A DNA stretch of 64,000 bases from Ruegeria sp. HKCCD8929 (GCF_013031405.1 NZ_WPZY01000001.1:124001-188000); one strand, 5' to 3'. Shown: positions 45,662-54,345, counted from the stretch's first letter. Numbers and translations: made by a program. Notes: generated by a model not told the origin, from the sequence alone.

Positions 45662-46404
45662 GCTTGCACCGCGGTCTTGGACAGGAACCAGTCGGACAGG
45701 GGCGTGTCTCCGCGGATCTCTCCGGTTATGCCGTCGGCAAGGATTTGGCCCTGATGCAGGACCAGCAGGTGATCGGTATCGCGCACCTCGTCGGTCAGGT
45801 GGGTGGTCCAGAGCACGCAGAGGCCCTGATCGGCCAGATCGTGCACGTGATCGGTGATCGACTGGCGCGCGGCGGCGTCGAGGCCGACGGTTGGTTCATC
45901 CAGCAGCAGCACCTTGGGATCATGCAGCAGGGCGCGGGCCAGCTCCATCCGCCGCCGGTGGCCGCCGTTCAGGGCCCGCGCCTTTTCATCCGCGCGCTCG
46001 CGCATGCCAAGACGGTCGAGTGCGGCGTCGATGCGCCCCGGCGTCTCGGCGCGCGGCAGGCCGTGAAGGGCCGCGAAATAGGCGAGGTTCTGGCGCACGG
46101 TCAGGTTCAGATCGAGCGTCGGCTGCTGGAACACCACGCCCAGATCGGCCAGCGCCCGGCGCGGGGCGGCGCGCAGGTCGTGCCCGGCGATGCGTATATC
46201 GCCGCCGGGCGCCACCAGAAGGCGGGTCAGCAGCGCGATGAGCGTGGATTTTCCCGCCCCGTTCGGACCCAGCAGCGCGCAGAAACATCCCGGGGTCACG
46301 TCCAGCGACACCGCGTCCAGGGCCGTTTTCGCACCGTAGCGAAAGCTCAGATCGCGGACGGACAGCCCCCCGGTCGCCTCTTGCGCACTGATCGCTTCGG
46401 GCAC
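45658..46404 (-). CDS. PQQ-associated ABC ATPase (PedA1/LutE-like)
   Basis: A 248-residue ATPase with GTG start at 46404. Walker A GPNGAGKST, Q-loop VVFQQPTLD, signature LNGGHRRRMELARALLHDP, Walker B VLLLDEPTVGLD, switch His in WTTHLTDE. The signature variant LNGGH and the sequence class fit the ATPase of PQQ-alcohol dehydrogenase ABC systems. First gene of a minus-strand run ATPase-permease-kinase-regulator that leads into pqqABCDE. With the binding protein at 34104 and the propeller at 35304 it would complete a lanthanide-type importer. Confidence 0.9.
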   Translation of the reverse strand: MPEAISAQEATGGLSVRDLSFRYGAKTALDAVSLDVTPGCFCALLGPNGAGKSTLIALLTRLLVAPGGDIRIAGHDLRAAPRRALADLGVVFQQPTLDLNLTVRQNLAYFAALHGLPRAETPGRIDAALDRLGMRERADEKARALNGGHRRRMELARALLHDPKVLLLDEPTVGLDAAARQSITDHVHDLADQGLCVLWTTHLTDEVRDTDHLLVLHQGQILADGITGEIRGDTPLSDWFLSKTAVQA

Positions 46405-46585
46405 GTTTCGCTCCGCCAGACTTCGTTGAATTCAAATGCAGATTGCCCGCAAACCCGGTATTTCTCAAGCAGGCAGGGCGGCGGGGCGCCGCGACTTAAG
46501 TATAGGTCCGCTCACCGATATGTTATGCTCTGGCTGCTGTCCTGACGGGATAAGCTGCGTCAGGATCCGAAACGGAGGTGTCCGG

Positions 46586-47014
46586 ATGAGCGTGACACGC
46601 CGCGATGCGATGCGGGTTGGGGCCGGTGCGCTGGCTGGCTTTGCCATGCCTGCGCGTGCGCAACATGCGCAGAGCGAAATCACCCCGGAACAGGCCATTG
46701 CCGCCTTTGTCGGCGATGGGCCCGTCAGCGATGGGGGCGTGACGCTGACACTGCCGGATCTGGCCGAGGACGGCTATCGCGTGGCGGTTGAGATCGACGC
46801 CCCGGGCGCGGCCGAGGTGGTGCTGATCGCCCCCGGAAATCCGGTGCCGCAGGTTCTTGCTGTGACCTTCGGGCCGATGGCGGTGGTGCAGCGGGTCTCA
46901 ACCCGGATGCGGCTGGATCAGACGCAGGAGGTTCTGGCCCTGGCGCGGATGCCCGATGGCCGCGTGCGGCGGGCAACCCGGCAGGTGGACGTGGTGGTGG
47001 GCGGTTGTGCCTGA
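46586..47014 (+). CDS. soxY: SoxY sulphur-carrier subunit
   Basis: A 142-residue protein from ATG 46586 (GGAGG 12 bp upstream). A Tat-type signal (TRRDAMRVGAGALAGFAMPARA) leads to a SoxY domain that ends in VVVGGCA, so the carrier Cys141 is penultimate. Canonical SoxY ends GGCGG; the shorter arm here is a variant. SoxYZ carries sulphur intermediates on this cysteine. Followed by soxZ after 15 bp. Divergent from the ABC ATPase gene. Confidence 0.9.
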   Translation: MSVTRRDAMRVGAGALAGFAMPARAQHAQSEITPEQAIAAFVGDGPVSDGGVTLTLPDLAEDGYRVAVEIDAPGAAEVVLIAPGNPVPQVLAVTFGPMAVVQRVSTRMRLDQTQEVLALARMPDGRVRRATRQVDVVVGGCA

Positions 47015-47029
47015 TCGGAGGAGGAGGCC

Positions 47030-47359
47030 ATGGCGGACGGTGTAAAGCCAAGGATCAAGCTGCCCAAGACGATCAGCGCGGGCGACACGATCACGGTCAA
47101 GACGCTTATCACTCACCGGATGGAATCCGGGCAGCGCGTGAACGCGCTTGGCCTGCGCGTGCCCCGCTCGATCATCCATCGCTTTCACTGCGCGTTCGAA
47201 GGGGAAACGGTCGTGGACATGGCCGTCGGTCCGGGCGTGTCGACCAACCCGTTCTTCGAGTTTCAGTTTCGGGTGCCGGGGCCGGGGGGGTTGGTCTTTT
47301 CCTGGTATGACGACGATGGCGCGATCTACACTGAGCGTCGGGACATCGCGTTGAGCTGA
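47030..47359 (+). CDS. soxZ: SoxZ subunit
   Basis: A 109-residue protein with KPRIKLPKTISAGDTITVKTLITHRMESGQR, the standard SoxZ start, and a C-terminal beta domain (FFEFQFRVPGPGGLVFSWYDDDG). It pairs with SoxY and, lacking its own signal, is exported with it. Preceded by GGAGGAGG. No soxA, soxX, soxB or soxCD lies within the window. Confidence 0.93.
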   Translation: MADGVKPRIKLPKTISAGDTITVKTLITHRMESGQRVNALGLRVPRSIIHRFHCAFEGETVVDMAVGPGVSTNPFFEFQFRVPGPGGLVFSWYDDDGAIYTERRDIALS

Positions 47360-47438
47360 GCGGAATGCCGACCAAAGTGTTGGTTCTGGTGGGCCTGCGA
47401 AAAGGGGACAGTATGCGTAAGCACTTGGTGGGACTGTG

Positions 47439-47780
47439 ATGCGCCGAGCGGGTTTCGCCCTGACAGCGCTTGCCACTGCACTAGCGGGCAGCCCGGTCAC
47501 GGGCAACGAGGCCCCGTCGCTGGATCCAGCGATTTTGGCCATCGAGGGCGACGCGGAGTGGGGCGCGTATCTGGCGGGCGAATGCCTCACCTGTCACCGG
47601 GCGGATGGGTTGGCCGAGGGCATTCCCCGGATCACGGGGTGGGAGCCCGATGATTTCGTGACCGCCATGCACGCCTACAAGCAGAACTGGCGCACCCACC
47701 CTATCATGCAGATGGTGGCAGGCCGGTTGAGTGACGAGGAAATCGCGGCCCTGGCCGCCTATTTCAAGGACCTAGAATGA
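47439..47780 (+). CDS. Small c-type cytochrome next to flavocytochrome c
   Basis: A 113-residue exported cytochrome from ATG 47439 (signal LTALATALAGSPVTG). One haem site CLTCH in LAGECLTCHRADGLAEG and Met ligand candidates in HPIMQMVAGRLS. It precedes the flavoprotein gene by 25 bp and probably is its electron acceptor, as FccA to FccB. SoxE-type partners are usually diheme; this one has a single CxxCH. Confidence 0.85.
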   Translation: MRRAGFALTALATALAGSPVTGNEAPSLDPAILAIEGDAEWGAYLAGECLTCHRADGLAEGIPRITGWEPDDFVTAMHAYKQNWRTHPIMQMVAGRLSDEEIAALAAYFKDLE

Positions 47781-47805
47781 GGCCGCCGAGACGGGAGGAG
47801 ATGAC

Positions 47806-49065
47806 ATGACCTGGAACCGCAGGACCTTTTTGGGCACCGGCGCGGCCGTGGTGGCGGCGCCGCATGTGCTGGCCGAGGGGCAGGGCAAGCCGCGCGTCGT
47901 GGTGATCGGTGGCGGTGCCGGGGGTGCAACGGCCGCGCGCTATATCGCCAAGGACAGCGAAGGGATGATCGACGTTACCTTGATCGAGCCCACGCGGACC
48001 TATTTCAGCTGTTTCTTCTCGAACCTCTATCTGGGCGGTTTCAAGGCGATCGACGATATCGGCCATACCTACGGCGCGCTGGCCGCTGCCCATGGCATCA
48101 ACGTAGTGCATGACTGGGCGGTCGATGTGGATCGGGCGGGCAGGACCGTGACACTGGCCGGGGGCGGGGTGTTGGGATATGACAAGCTGATCCTCAGCCC
48201 GGGCATCGATTTTGTGGATGGCGCGGTCGAGGGCTGGGACATCTCGGCCCAGAACCGGATGCCACACGCCTACAAGGCCGGATCGCAGACCGAGCTTCTG
48301 AAGGCGCAGATCGCGGCCATGCCCGAAGGCGGCACCTATGCGATGGTGGCGCCACCGAACCCCTACCGCTGCCCGCCGGGGCCGTATGAGCGGATCTCGA
48401 TGGTGGCGCATGTGCTCAAGGCCTCGAACCCTACGGCCAAGATCATCGTGGCCGACCCCAAGCCCAAGTTCTCGAAAATGGCGCTGTTCGAAGAGGGTTG
48501 GGCCAATCACTACCCCGGGATGATCGACTGGATCGGTGAGGAGTTCGGGGGCGGCAATGTCTCGGTCGATCCGGGCGCGATGACGCTGACCATCGACGGT
48601 GACGAGACAGCAGTGGATGTGTGCAACGTGATCCCCGCCATGAAGGCGGGCCGCATCGCTGAGATTGCGGGCGTGACGGACGGCAACTGGGCCCCGGTCA
48701 ATGCGGCGGACATGTCGTCGAAGGCCGATCCGGATGTCCATGTGCTGGGCGATGCCAGCCAGCAGGGCGACATGCCGAAATCGGCGTTTTCGGCCAATTC
48801 GCAGGCCAAGGCCTGCGCGAATGCGGTGCGGGGGGCGCTGACCGGCTCCAAGGTCTTTTCGCCCAGATACTCGAACACCTGCTGGTCCCTGATCGCCGCC
48901 GGAGATGGCGTCAAGGTGGGCGCGACCTATGAGGCGACCGAGGAAAAGATCGCCCGGGTGGACGGTTTCATCAGCCAGCCCGGCGAGAGCGCGGAGCTGC
49001 GGCAGGCCACATACGAGGAGTCCGAAGGCTGGTATGCCGGGATCATCGCGGACATGTTCGGTTAG
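47806..49065 (+). CDS. fccB: Flavocytochrome c sulfide dehydrogenase, flavoprotein subunit (FccB/SoxF)
   Basis: A 419-residue flavoprotein with Tat signal (WNRRTFLGTGAAVVAAPHVLA). FAD-binding motif VVIGGGAGGATAARYIAK, redox-active Cys in FSCFFSN near residue 70 and CPPGPYE near residue 190, and VHVLGDASQQGDMPKSAFSANSQAKACA near the C-terminus. It oxidises sulfide in the periplasm and passes electrons to the adjacent cytochrome. The grouping soxYZ-cytochrome-fccB suggests detoxification or use of sulfide or carrier-bound sulphur. Ends 24 bp before the tRNA. Confidence 0.93.
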   Translation: MTWNRRTFLGTGAAVVAAPHVLAEGQGKPRVVVIGGGAGGATAARYIAKDSEGMIDVTLIEPTRTYFSCFFSNLYLGGFKAIDDIGHTYGALAAAHGINVVHDWAVDVDRAGRTVTLAGGGVLGYDKLILSPGIDFVDGAVEGWDISAQNRMPHAYKAGSQTELLKAQIAAMPEGGTYAMVAPPNPYRCPPGPYERISMVAHVLKASNPTAKIIVADPKPKFSKMALFEEGWANHYPGMIDWIGEEFGGGNVSVDPGAMTLTIDGDETAVDVCNVIPAMKAGRIAEIAGVTDGNWAPVNAADMSSKADPDVHVLGDASQQGDMPKSAFSANSQAKACANAVRGALTGSKVFSPRYSNTCWSLIAAGDGVKVGATYEATEEKIARVDGFISQPGESAELRQATYEESEGWYAGIIADMFG

Positions 49066-49089
49066 GCGACTGGCGTTTTCAGACGGGAA

Positions 49090-49166
49090 TGGCGACCCCT
49101 GCAGGACTCGAACCTGCAACCCCGGACTTAGAAGGACCGTGCTCTATCCAGTTGAGCTAAGGGGCC
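49090..49166 (-). tRNA. tRNA-Arg (UCU)
   Basis: On the minus strand 77 nt fold as a tRNA: acceptor GGCCCCT/AGGGGTC, D-stem GCTC/GAGC, anticodon loop CTTCTAA with anticodon TCT, T-arm GCAGG-TTCGAGT-CCTGC, discriminator G and encoded CCA (49090-49092). The anticodon stem CGGTC/GTCCG has one T-T mismatch. Reads AGA codons. No copy of its 3' end was noticed nearby, so there is no sign of an attached element. Confidence 0.95.
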
Positions 49167-49171
49167 GCGCG

Positions 49172-49209
49172 AGGCGGGCCGGTGCGCGGCCCGCCCGCCT
49201 TTGTTATTA
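49172..49209 (+). terminator. Possible terminator hairpin after fccB/tRNA
   Basis: AGGCGGGC (49172-49179) pairs with GCCCGCCT (49193-49200) and runs into TTTGTTATT. An overlapping alternative stem GGCGGGCC/GGCCCGCC (49173-49180/49188-49195) also exists. It would stop + strand transcription from fccB before the convergent LysR gene. Confidence 0.45.
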
Positions 49210-49262
49210 CCTGCCCGCGTTGAGATCAAAGGATTCTTTTGTCAGAGCTTTGGTGGCCTGCT

Positions 49263-50138
49263 TCAATGCGAATAGTCGCGCGCCGCTATGAAGTCGCAGC
49301 ATGCGTCGGTCAGCTCTTTGAACCGCGTGCGCTCGCGCTGGTAGAGATACACCTGCCGTCTGTCGGGCAGGTCGGCGATGGGGCGAAAGGAGATGGTTTC
49401 GGGGGAAAACTGGGCTACGGTTTGCGGCAATACGGTGACCCACCGCCCGGTGCGGACCATGGTGAGCAGCGAATGGGTGTTGTGGATGGCGATGTCGGCG
49501 CCCTCGAGAGCCTCCACGAAACGCGGTGTGCCGATCAGCTCGCACAGAGCATTGCGGACAAAGGGTGCCGCGAACACATCCGCGATGTTCGGCGGATCGG
49601 CCTGCTGAATCAGCGGGTGATCGGCGGCGCAGACCAGTCCGAACCGGTCCTCGAACAGCGGTACCGACCTGACACCGTTCAGCGGGTGGTATCCCGAGGC
49701 GATGCCGATATCGGCCTTGCCCTCGGCCAGCGCGTCGATCACCTGCTGGGTGTCGGTGTCGCGCAGTTCGATCTTCAGACCCGGAAAGCGGTGGGTCATG
49801 TGGTCGAGAACCTCGGGGAACACGAGTGCTGCGACCGACGGGACGGAAACGATCCGGATCAGGCCGTGAATGGCCTCGGCCGCCATTTCGATACTTTGCA
49901 CCGTCTGATCGAACCCGCGCACCTGTTTCAGCGCCAGTTCGAATACCTGTTCGCCCAGCGGAGACAGGTGGTTCTTGCGCTCGCCCTCGAACAGTTTCTT
50001 GCCGAGATGATCCTCAAGCTGCTTGAGCGTCATGGACACTGCCGATTGGGTCCGTCCCAACCGGTTTGCGGCCTCGGCCAGATTTCCGGTCTGCGCTACG
50101 GTGCAGAAATAGCGCAGCATCTCGATCTTGATCGCCAT
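49263..50138 (-). CDS. LysR-type transcriptional regulator
   Basis: A 291-residue regulator divergent from the catabolic operon. The N-terminal helix-turn-helix is MLRYFCTVAQTGNLAEAANRLGRTQSAVSMTLKQLEDHLGKKLFEG; the rest is a periplasmic-binding-like effector domain. It probably controls the operon that starts at 50214; two 9-bp direct repeats lie in the intergenic region. The effector is unknown and could be the imported substrate or an intermediate. Confidence 0.95.
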   Translation of the reverse strand: MAIKIEMLRYFCTVAQTGNLAEAANRLGRTQSAVSMTLKQLEDHLGKKLFEGERKNHLSPLGEQVFELALKQVRGFDQTVQSIEMAAEAIHGLIRIVSVPSVAALVFPEVLDHMTHRFPGLKIELRDTDTQQVIDALAEGKADIGIASGYHPLNGVRSVPLFEDRFGLVCAADHPLIQQADPPNIADVFAAPFVRNALCELIGTPRFVEALEGADIAIHNTHSLLTMVRTGRWVTVLPQTVAQFSPETISFRPIADLPDRRQVYLYQRERTRFKELTDACCDFIAARDYSH

Positions 50139-50145
50139 GTTTCAG

Positions 50146-50174
50146 GTTTATTGAAGTTTGGTTAAGTTTATTGA
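50146..50174. promoter_or_regulatory. Direct repeats GTTTATTGA in LysR-operon promoter
   Basis: GTTTATTGA occurs at 50146-50154 and 50166-50174, exactly 20 bp apart (two helical turns), each followed by GTTTG after zero or one base. They lie in the 75-bp gap between the divergent LysR gene and the aldehyde dehydrogenase gene and are likely regulator or promoter elements. Confidence 0.45.
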
Positions 50175-50213
50175 GTTTGACTGATGCGGCGCCCGGAGTC
50201 CATCCTGACCAGA

Positions 50214-51686
50214 ATGGAACTTCTGGATTTGGGGCCCGACGTGACCAAACTGAACCTGATCGCTGGCGAGTGGCTGGCTGGCGAAAGCGAGATCGAGAAC
50301 CGCAACCCTTCGGACCTGAGCGATCTTGTCGGCGTCTTTGCCCAAGCCAGCGCCGATCAGCTTGACGCGACACTGGAACAGGCGCGCGCTGCGCAGGCCG
50401 AATGGGCCGCCTATGGCATGGAGCGCAAGCAGGCCGTGCTGATGAATATCGGCAATGAACTGATGGCGCGGGCCGAAGAGCTGGGCACATTACTCAGCCG
50501 CGAGGAAGGCAAGCCGCTGGCCGAGGGCAGGGGCGAGGTCTATCGCGCCGGTCAGTTCTTTACCTATTACGCCGCCGAATGCCTGCGTCAGCTGGGCGAG
50601 AATGCCGACAGCGTCCGCCCTGGGGTCGAGATCGACGTGCGGCGCGAACCAGTGGGTGTGGTCGCGATCATCAGCCCGTGGAACTTCCCGACCGCCACCG
50701 CGTCGTGGAAGATCGCGCCGGCGCTGTGTTATGGGAACGCGGTGGTCTGGAAACCGGCGAATGTAACGCCCGCCTCCGCGGTGGCGCTGACCGAGATCAT
50801 TGAGCGGCAAGATATCCCCAATGGTTTGTTCAGTTTGGTGATGGGTTCGGGTCGCTCAATCGGTCAGCGACTGGTGGAAAGCCCCAAGGTCAACGCCATT
50901 TCGTTCACTGGATCGGTTCCGGTGGGCAAGGGAATTGCCTCGGCGGCGATCCAGAACCTGACCAAGGTCCAGATGGAGATGGGATCGAAGAACGCGCTGG
51001 CGGTGATGGACGATGCCGATTTGGACCTTGCCGTAACGCTGGCCCTGGGCGGCGCGTTCGGGGGCACCGGTCAGAAATGCACCGCCTCCTCGCGCCTGAT
51101 CGTTCATGCCAATGTGCACGACGCCTTTGTCGAAAAGCTGGTGGCAGGGGCGCAGGCGATGAAGGTTGGCCACGCGCTGGAGGAGGGGGTTCAGATGGGC
51201 CCCGTGGTCAGCGACCAGCAGCTGGGTGAAAACCTCGCCTATGTCGATCTGGGCAAGTCGGAAGGAGTCGAACTGGCCTGCGGCGGCGCGCGGCTGGAGA
51301 TGGCGCATGACGGCTATTATATGTCTCCGGGCGTGTTCGTGAACACCACCAACGACATGCGCATCAACCGCGAAGAGATGTTCGCACCGCTGACCTCTGT
51401 TATCAAGGTGAGCAGCTATGATGAGGCGCTGGCAACGGTCAACGATACCAATTTCGGCCTGACCTCGGGCATCGTCACCCAAAGCCTTGCGCGCGCCACC
51501 CATTTCCGCCGCAACGCGCGCACCGGTGTGGTCACGGTCAACCTGCCGACCGCAGGCACCGACTATCACGTACCCTTCGGCGGGCGCGGCGACAGCTCAT
51601 ACGGGCCGCGCGAGCAGGGCAAGGCGGCGGCCGAGTTCTACACCACCGTCAAAACCGCCTATATCAGCGCAGGGAGCCCTGGCTGA
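50214..51686 (+). CDS. NAD(P)-dependent aldehyde dehydrogenase
   Basis: A 490-residue enzyme from ATG 50214 (500 residues if ATG 50184 is used; neither has a convincing ribosome binding site). Motifs: PWNFPTATASWKIAPAL, FTGSVPVGKGI, general base Glu255 in QMEMGSKNAL, and nucleophile Cys289 in GQKCTASSRL. The EMGSKN/GQKCTASS pattern resembles 2-oxoglutarate-semialdehyde dehydrogenases but does not prove substrate. First gene of the 50-58 kb operon; its stop overlaps the dipeptidase start (TGATG). Confidence 0.9.
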   Translation: MELLDLGPDVTKLNLIAGEWLAGESEIENRNPSDLSDLVGVFAQASADQLDATLEQARAAQAEWAAYGMERKQAVLMNIGNELMARAEELGTLLSREEGKPLAEGRGEVYRAGQFFTYYAAECLRQLGENADSVRPGVEIDVRREPVGVVAIISPWNFPTATASWKIAPALCYGNAVVWKPANVTPASAVALTEIIERQDIPNGLFSLVMGSGRSIGQRLVESPKVNAISFTGSVPVGKGIASAAIQNLTKVQMEMGSKNALAVMDDADLDLAVTLALGGAFGGTGQKCTASSRLIVHANVHDAFVEKLVAGAQAMKVGHALEEGVQMGPVVSDQQLGENLAYVDLGKSEGVELACGGARLEMAHDGYYMSPGVFVNTTNDMRINREEMFAPLTSVIKVSSYDEALATVNDTNFGLTSGIVTQSLARATHFRRNARTGVVTVNLPTAGTDYHVPFGGRGDSSYGPREQGKAAAEFYTTVKTAYISAGSPG

Positions 51687-52663
51687 TGCGCATCGACGGG
51701 CTGCAATATGCCAACTGGTCGGAAAAGATCTTTCGCCAACTGCGTGAGGGGGGCGTGGATGCGGTTCACGTCACCATCGCCTATCATGAGAATTTCCGTG
51801 AAACCGTCCTGAACTTCGAGAAGTGGAACCGCTGGTTCGAGCAGTATCCGGACTTGATCATGAAGGGCCGGTGGGCCAGCGACGTCGACACGGCCCGCGA
51901 AACGGGCCGGACGGCGGTGTTCTTTGGGTTTCAGAACCCCAGCCCCATCGAGGACGACATCGGCCTTATCGAGATCCTGCATGACTTGGGCGCCCGGTTC
52001 ATGCAGCTCACCTACAACAACCAATCCCTGCTGGCGACGGGGTGTTATGAGGCCGAGGATACCGGCATCACCCGCATGGGCCGTCAGGTCATCAAGGAGA
52101 TGAACCGCGTGGGTCTTGTGGTCGACATGAGTCATTCGGCGGATCGCTCTACCATCGAGGCTGCAGACCTGTCCGAGCGTCCCATCGCCATCACTCATGC
52201 CAATCCGCACGAATGGGCACCCGCGCTGCGCAACAAGCGCGATGCGGTGATCCGCGCCGTGACGGAAAATGGCGGGATGCTGGGCTTTTCGGTCTATCCG
52301 CATCATCTGAAGGACAAATCGGACTGCACGCTGGAAAGCTTCTGCGAGATGATCGCCCGCACTGCCGAGAAATACGGGGCCGAACATCTCGGGATCGGCA
52401 CCGACCTGTGTCAGGACCAGCCCGACAGCGTGGTCGAGTGGATGCGCGTGGGCCGCTGGACCAAGGAAATCGACTATGGCGAGGGCTCGGCCAGCAATCC
52501 CGGCTTTCCACCGATGCCCGGCTGGTTCCGCGACAACCGGGATTTCGGCAATATCGAGGACGGGTTGCGTGCGGTCGGGATGTCCGCGGATGAGGTCGCG
52601 GGCATCATGGGCGGCAACTGGTACCGGTTCTTTGCCGAGAATTTCGGGCCACGGACGCAATGA
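51686..52663 (+). CDS. Variant dipeptidase (renal-dipeptidase family)
   Basis: A 325-residue protein of the zinc dipeptidase superfamily. The metal-site elements VDMSHSADRS, IAITHANPHEW and LGIGTDLCQDQP are present, but the N-terminal His-x-Asp of classical members (DGHND) is replaced by DGLQYANW. This subtype is known next to glycine-betaine/dimethylglycine catabolic genes in pseudomonads (around PA5396), which, with the BCCT transporter here, points to betaine-like substrates. It has no signal peptide, so it acts in the cytosol. Overlaps the neighbouring genes on both sides. Confidence 0.88.
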   Translation: MRIDGLQYANWSEKIFRQLREGGVDAVHVTIAYHENFRETVLNFEKWNRWFEQYPDLIMKGRWASDVDTARETGRTAVFFGFQNPSPIEDDIGLIEILHDLGARFMQLTYNNQSLLATGCYEAEDTGITRMGRQVIKEMNRVGLVVDMSHSADRSTIEAADLSERPIAITHANPHEWAPALRNKRDAVIRAVTENGGMLGFSVYPHHLKDKSDCTLESFCEMIARTAEKYGAEHLGIGTDLCQDQPDSVVEWMRVGRWTKEIDYGEGSASNPGFPPMPGWFRDNRDFGNIEDGLRAVGMSADEVAGIMGGNWYRFFAENFGPRTQ

Positions 52664-54345
52664 CCGCTCAGGGCACACATATCGCCCGCCGCGATCCGGC
52701 AGATGTGATGCGGCTGAAGCGGCTGGGCTCGTTGCACCAATGCCGTCTGAGCTTCATGCGCATCCTGACCCGCCGCATGGCGCGCGAGGGCTGGAGGTTT
52801 TCCCGGCCGGTTTTCGACATTGATGGCAACGGCGTCGGTCGGGCCGTCTATACCGCGCAGGGGCCGGAGCGGGCCTATTCTCTGGTGGCATTCGCCCATG
52901 ACCTGCCTGCCGAGCTGCGCTCGGACCGGGTGATTGCCGAGGCGTGGGACGCGACCTTTGCTCTGTTTGACGGTGTCCCCACTGCGGCGGATGTGGATCG
53001 GCTGTCGCAGAACGTGCCGTTGCAGGAGGCTGGGCGGGTCAGCGAAAGCGAACTGTCGCTGTCGCGCGCCAACCGGTCGGTGCGGCTCTGGGCGCATGTG
53101 GTCGACGCCTTGGCAGAGGGGCGGCAGCCCGATCCGGAGCAGATCGACAGCGTCGGCTATCTGATGCGCACGACCGCCGTGTATGGCTCGGGCAAGTTCG
53201 GTGCGGCGGACCGCGAGGTGATTGCCGATCGTGACGAATTGCAGGCACCGTTTCAGGCCGAGATGCTGTCGGTCTACCTGACCCGCCTTTTCGTGCGCGA
53301 TCTGGTGCAGCATATGGCGGATGCCAAGGGCGGGGATCGGGCCGCGCGGCTGGATCCGGCCATCGCCCGGCGGTTGGGGATCGGCAACTCGACCGGGTTG
53401 GGCATGGCGCCGTTCATCGTCAACCACCCGGTTCTGTTCAACAACTGGATCATGGCCCGGGAAGAGGCCATCGCGCGGGTGCGCGGTTGTCAGAGCGCCT
53501 CGGCGGCAGAGATCGACACTTTCCTGCGGATTTTAAAGCGCAGCGCGGTTTCGGTGGAACGGTGGCGCTCGCAACACCCGATCCAGATCGAGAAGCTGGC
53601 AGAGTTGAAAGCGGATATGACGGCGCTCAGTGCGCATGTGGGCGGTGACGCCCTGCGTGGGGATGCCCCTTGGGACCGTCTTGTGCGCTGGTCCGAAATG
53701 GCGCTCAGCGAGGAGGGTCAGGAACTGGTGGCCTCGCTGATCCTTGAGCCCTATCCGGATCTGGTGGACGGCCTGTCCTGTTGCATGGCGGATGGGAACC
53801 CGGGCGCGTTCACCATCGACGGGGCGATGCCCGTGGGCGAGGTGCGGTCGCTCATCCGCAACAGCTTCGACTGGGCGCTGACGATGGACTGGGACGCGCC
53901 CGAGAACTGTGCGCGTGCGTGGTACGTGTCGGAGGAAAAGCTGGAACCGCGCATGGGCGAGCGGTTCGAGGAACCGATTGTGGATTACGAACAGCCCTTG
54001 GCCCCGGCCCGGGACGCGGCCTCGGCCCACAAAGCGCTGGAAGCCTACAGCGACGGCCAGCCGGTTGCGGAGTTCCTGCTTCGCCACCCCGAACATCGAC
54101 ACACCATCCGCCGGGCACAGATGAACCGCGTGGCACCCTATGGAGAAATCCACGACAACACGATCAGCGCCTCGGTCCTGCCCATCGACATGCTGCGGGC
54201 CAAGCTGTCGTTCTTTGGCGCTACTCATTTCGACCCGCGCTCGGACCGCTGGGTACGCATCTGTATGTATGCCGGCGCGCCGTACCCCGAGGATCTGACG
54301 CCCGACACCGCCGATCTGTGGGTGTACCCGGAGGTTGCGGGATGA
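52660..54345 (+). CDS. Unknown 561-residue protein of the catabolic operon
   Basis: No family recognised. A soluble, mixed-fold protein without signal peptide or membrane helices. Candidate conserved segments are LHQCRLSFMRILTRRMAREGWRF (18-45), NSTGLGMAPFIVNHPVLFNNWIMAREEA (about 245-272), DGLSCCMADGNPG (about 370) and HDNTISASVLPIDMLRAKLSFFGATHFDPRSDRWVRICMYAGAPYPEDL near the end. The length and dense motif distribution suggest an enzyme. It overlaps the dipeptidase and the DUF3726 gene by 4 bp each, so it is translated with them. Likely a pathway-specific enzyme or its component. Confidence 0.85.
   Translation: MTAQGTHIARRDPADVMRLKRLGSLHQCRLSFMRILTRRMAREGWRFSRPVFDIDGNGVGRAVYTAQGPERAYSLVAFAHDLPAELRSDRVIAEAWDATFALFDGVPTAADVDRLSQNVPLQEAGRVSESELSLSRANRSVRLWAHVVDALAEGRQPDPEQIDSVGYLMRTTAVYGSGKFGAADREVIADRDELQAPFQAEMLSVYLTRLFVRDLVQHMADAKGGDRAARLDPAIARRLGIGNSTGLGMAPFIVNHPVLFNNWIMAREEAIARVRGCQSASAAEIDTFLRILKRSAVSVERWRSQHPIQIEKLAELKADMTALSAHVGGDALRGDAPWDRLVRWSEMALSEEGQELVASLILEPYPDLVDGLSCCMADGNPGAFTIDGAMPVGEVRSLIRNSFDWALTMDWDAPENCARAWYVSEEKLEPRMGERFEEPIVDYEQPLAPARDAASAHKALEAYSDGQPVAEFLLRHPEHRHTIRRAQMNRVAPYGEIHDNTISASVLPIDMLRAKLSFFGATHFDPRSDRWVRICMYAGAPYPEDLTPDTADLWVYPEVAG

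Noticed and set aside
46426..46435. TTGAATTCAA palindrome between ABC ATPase and soxY
   Set aside because: Single short palindrome containing an EcoRI-type core; common by chance and without a match to other sites.
49090..49166. tRNA-Arg as an integration site
   Set aside because: No integrase gene beside it and no repeat of the tRNA 3' end was seen nearby.
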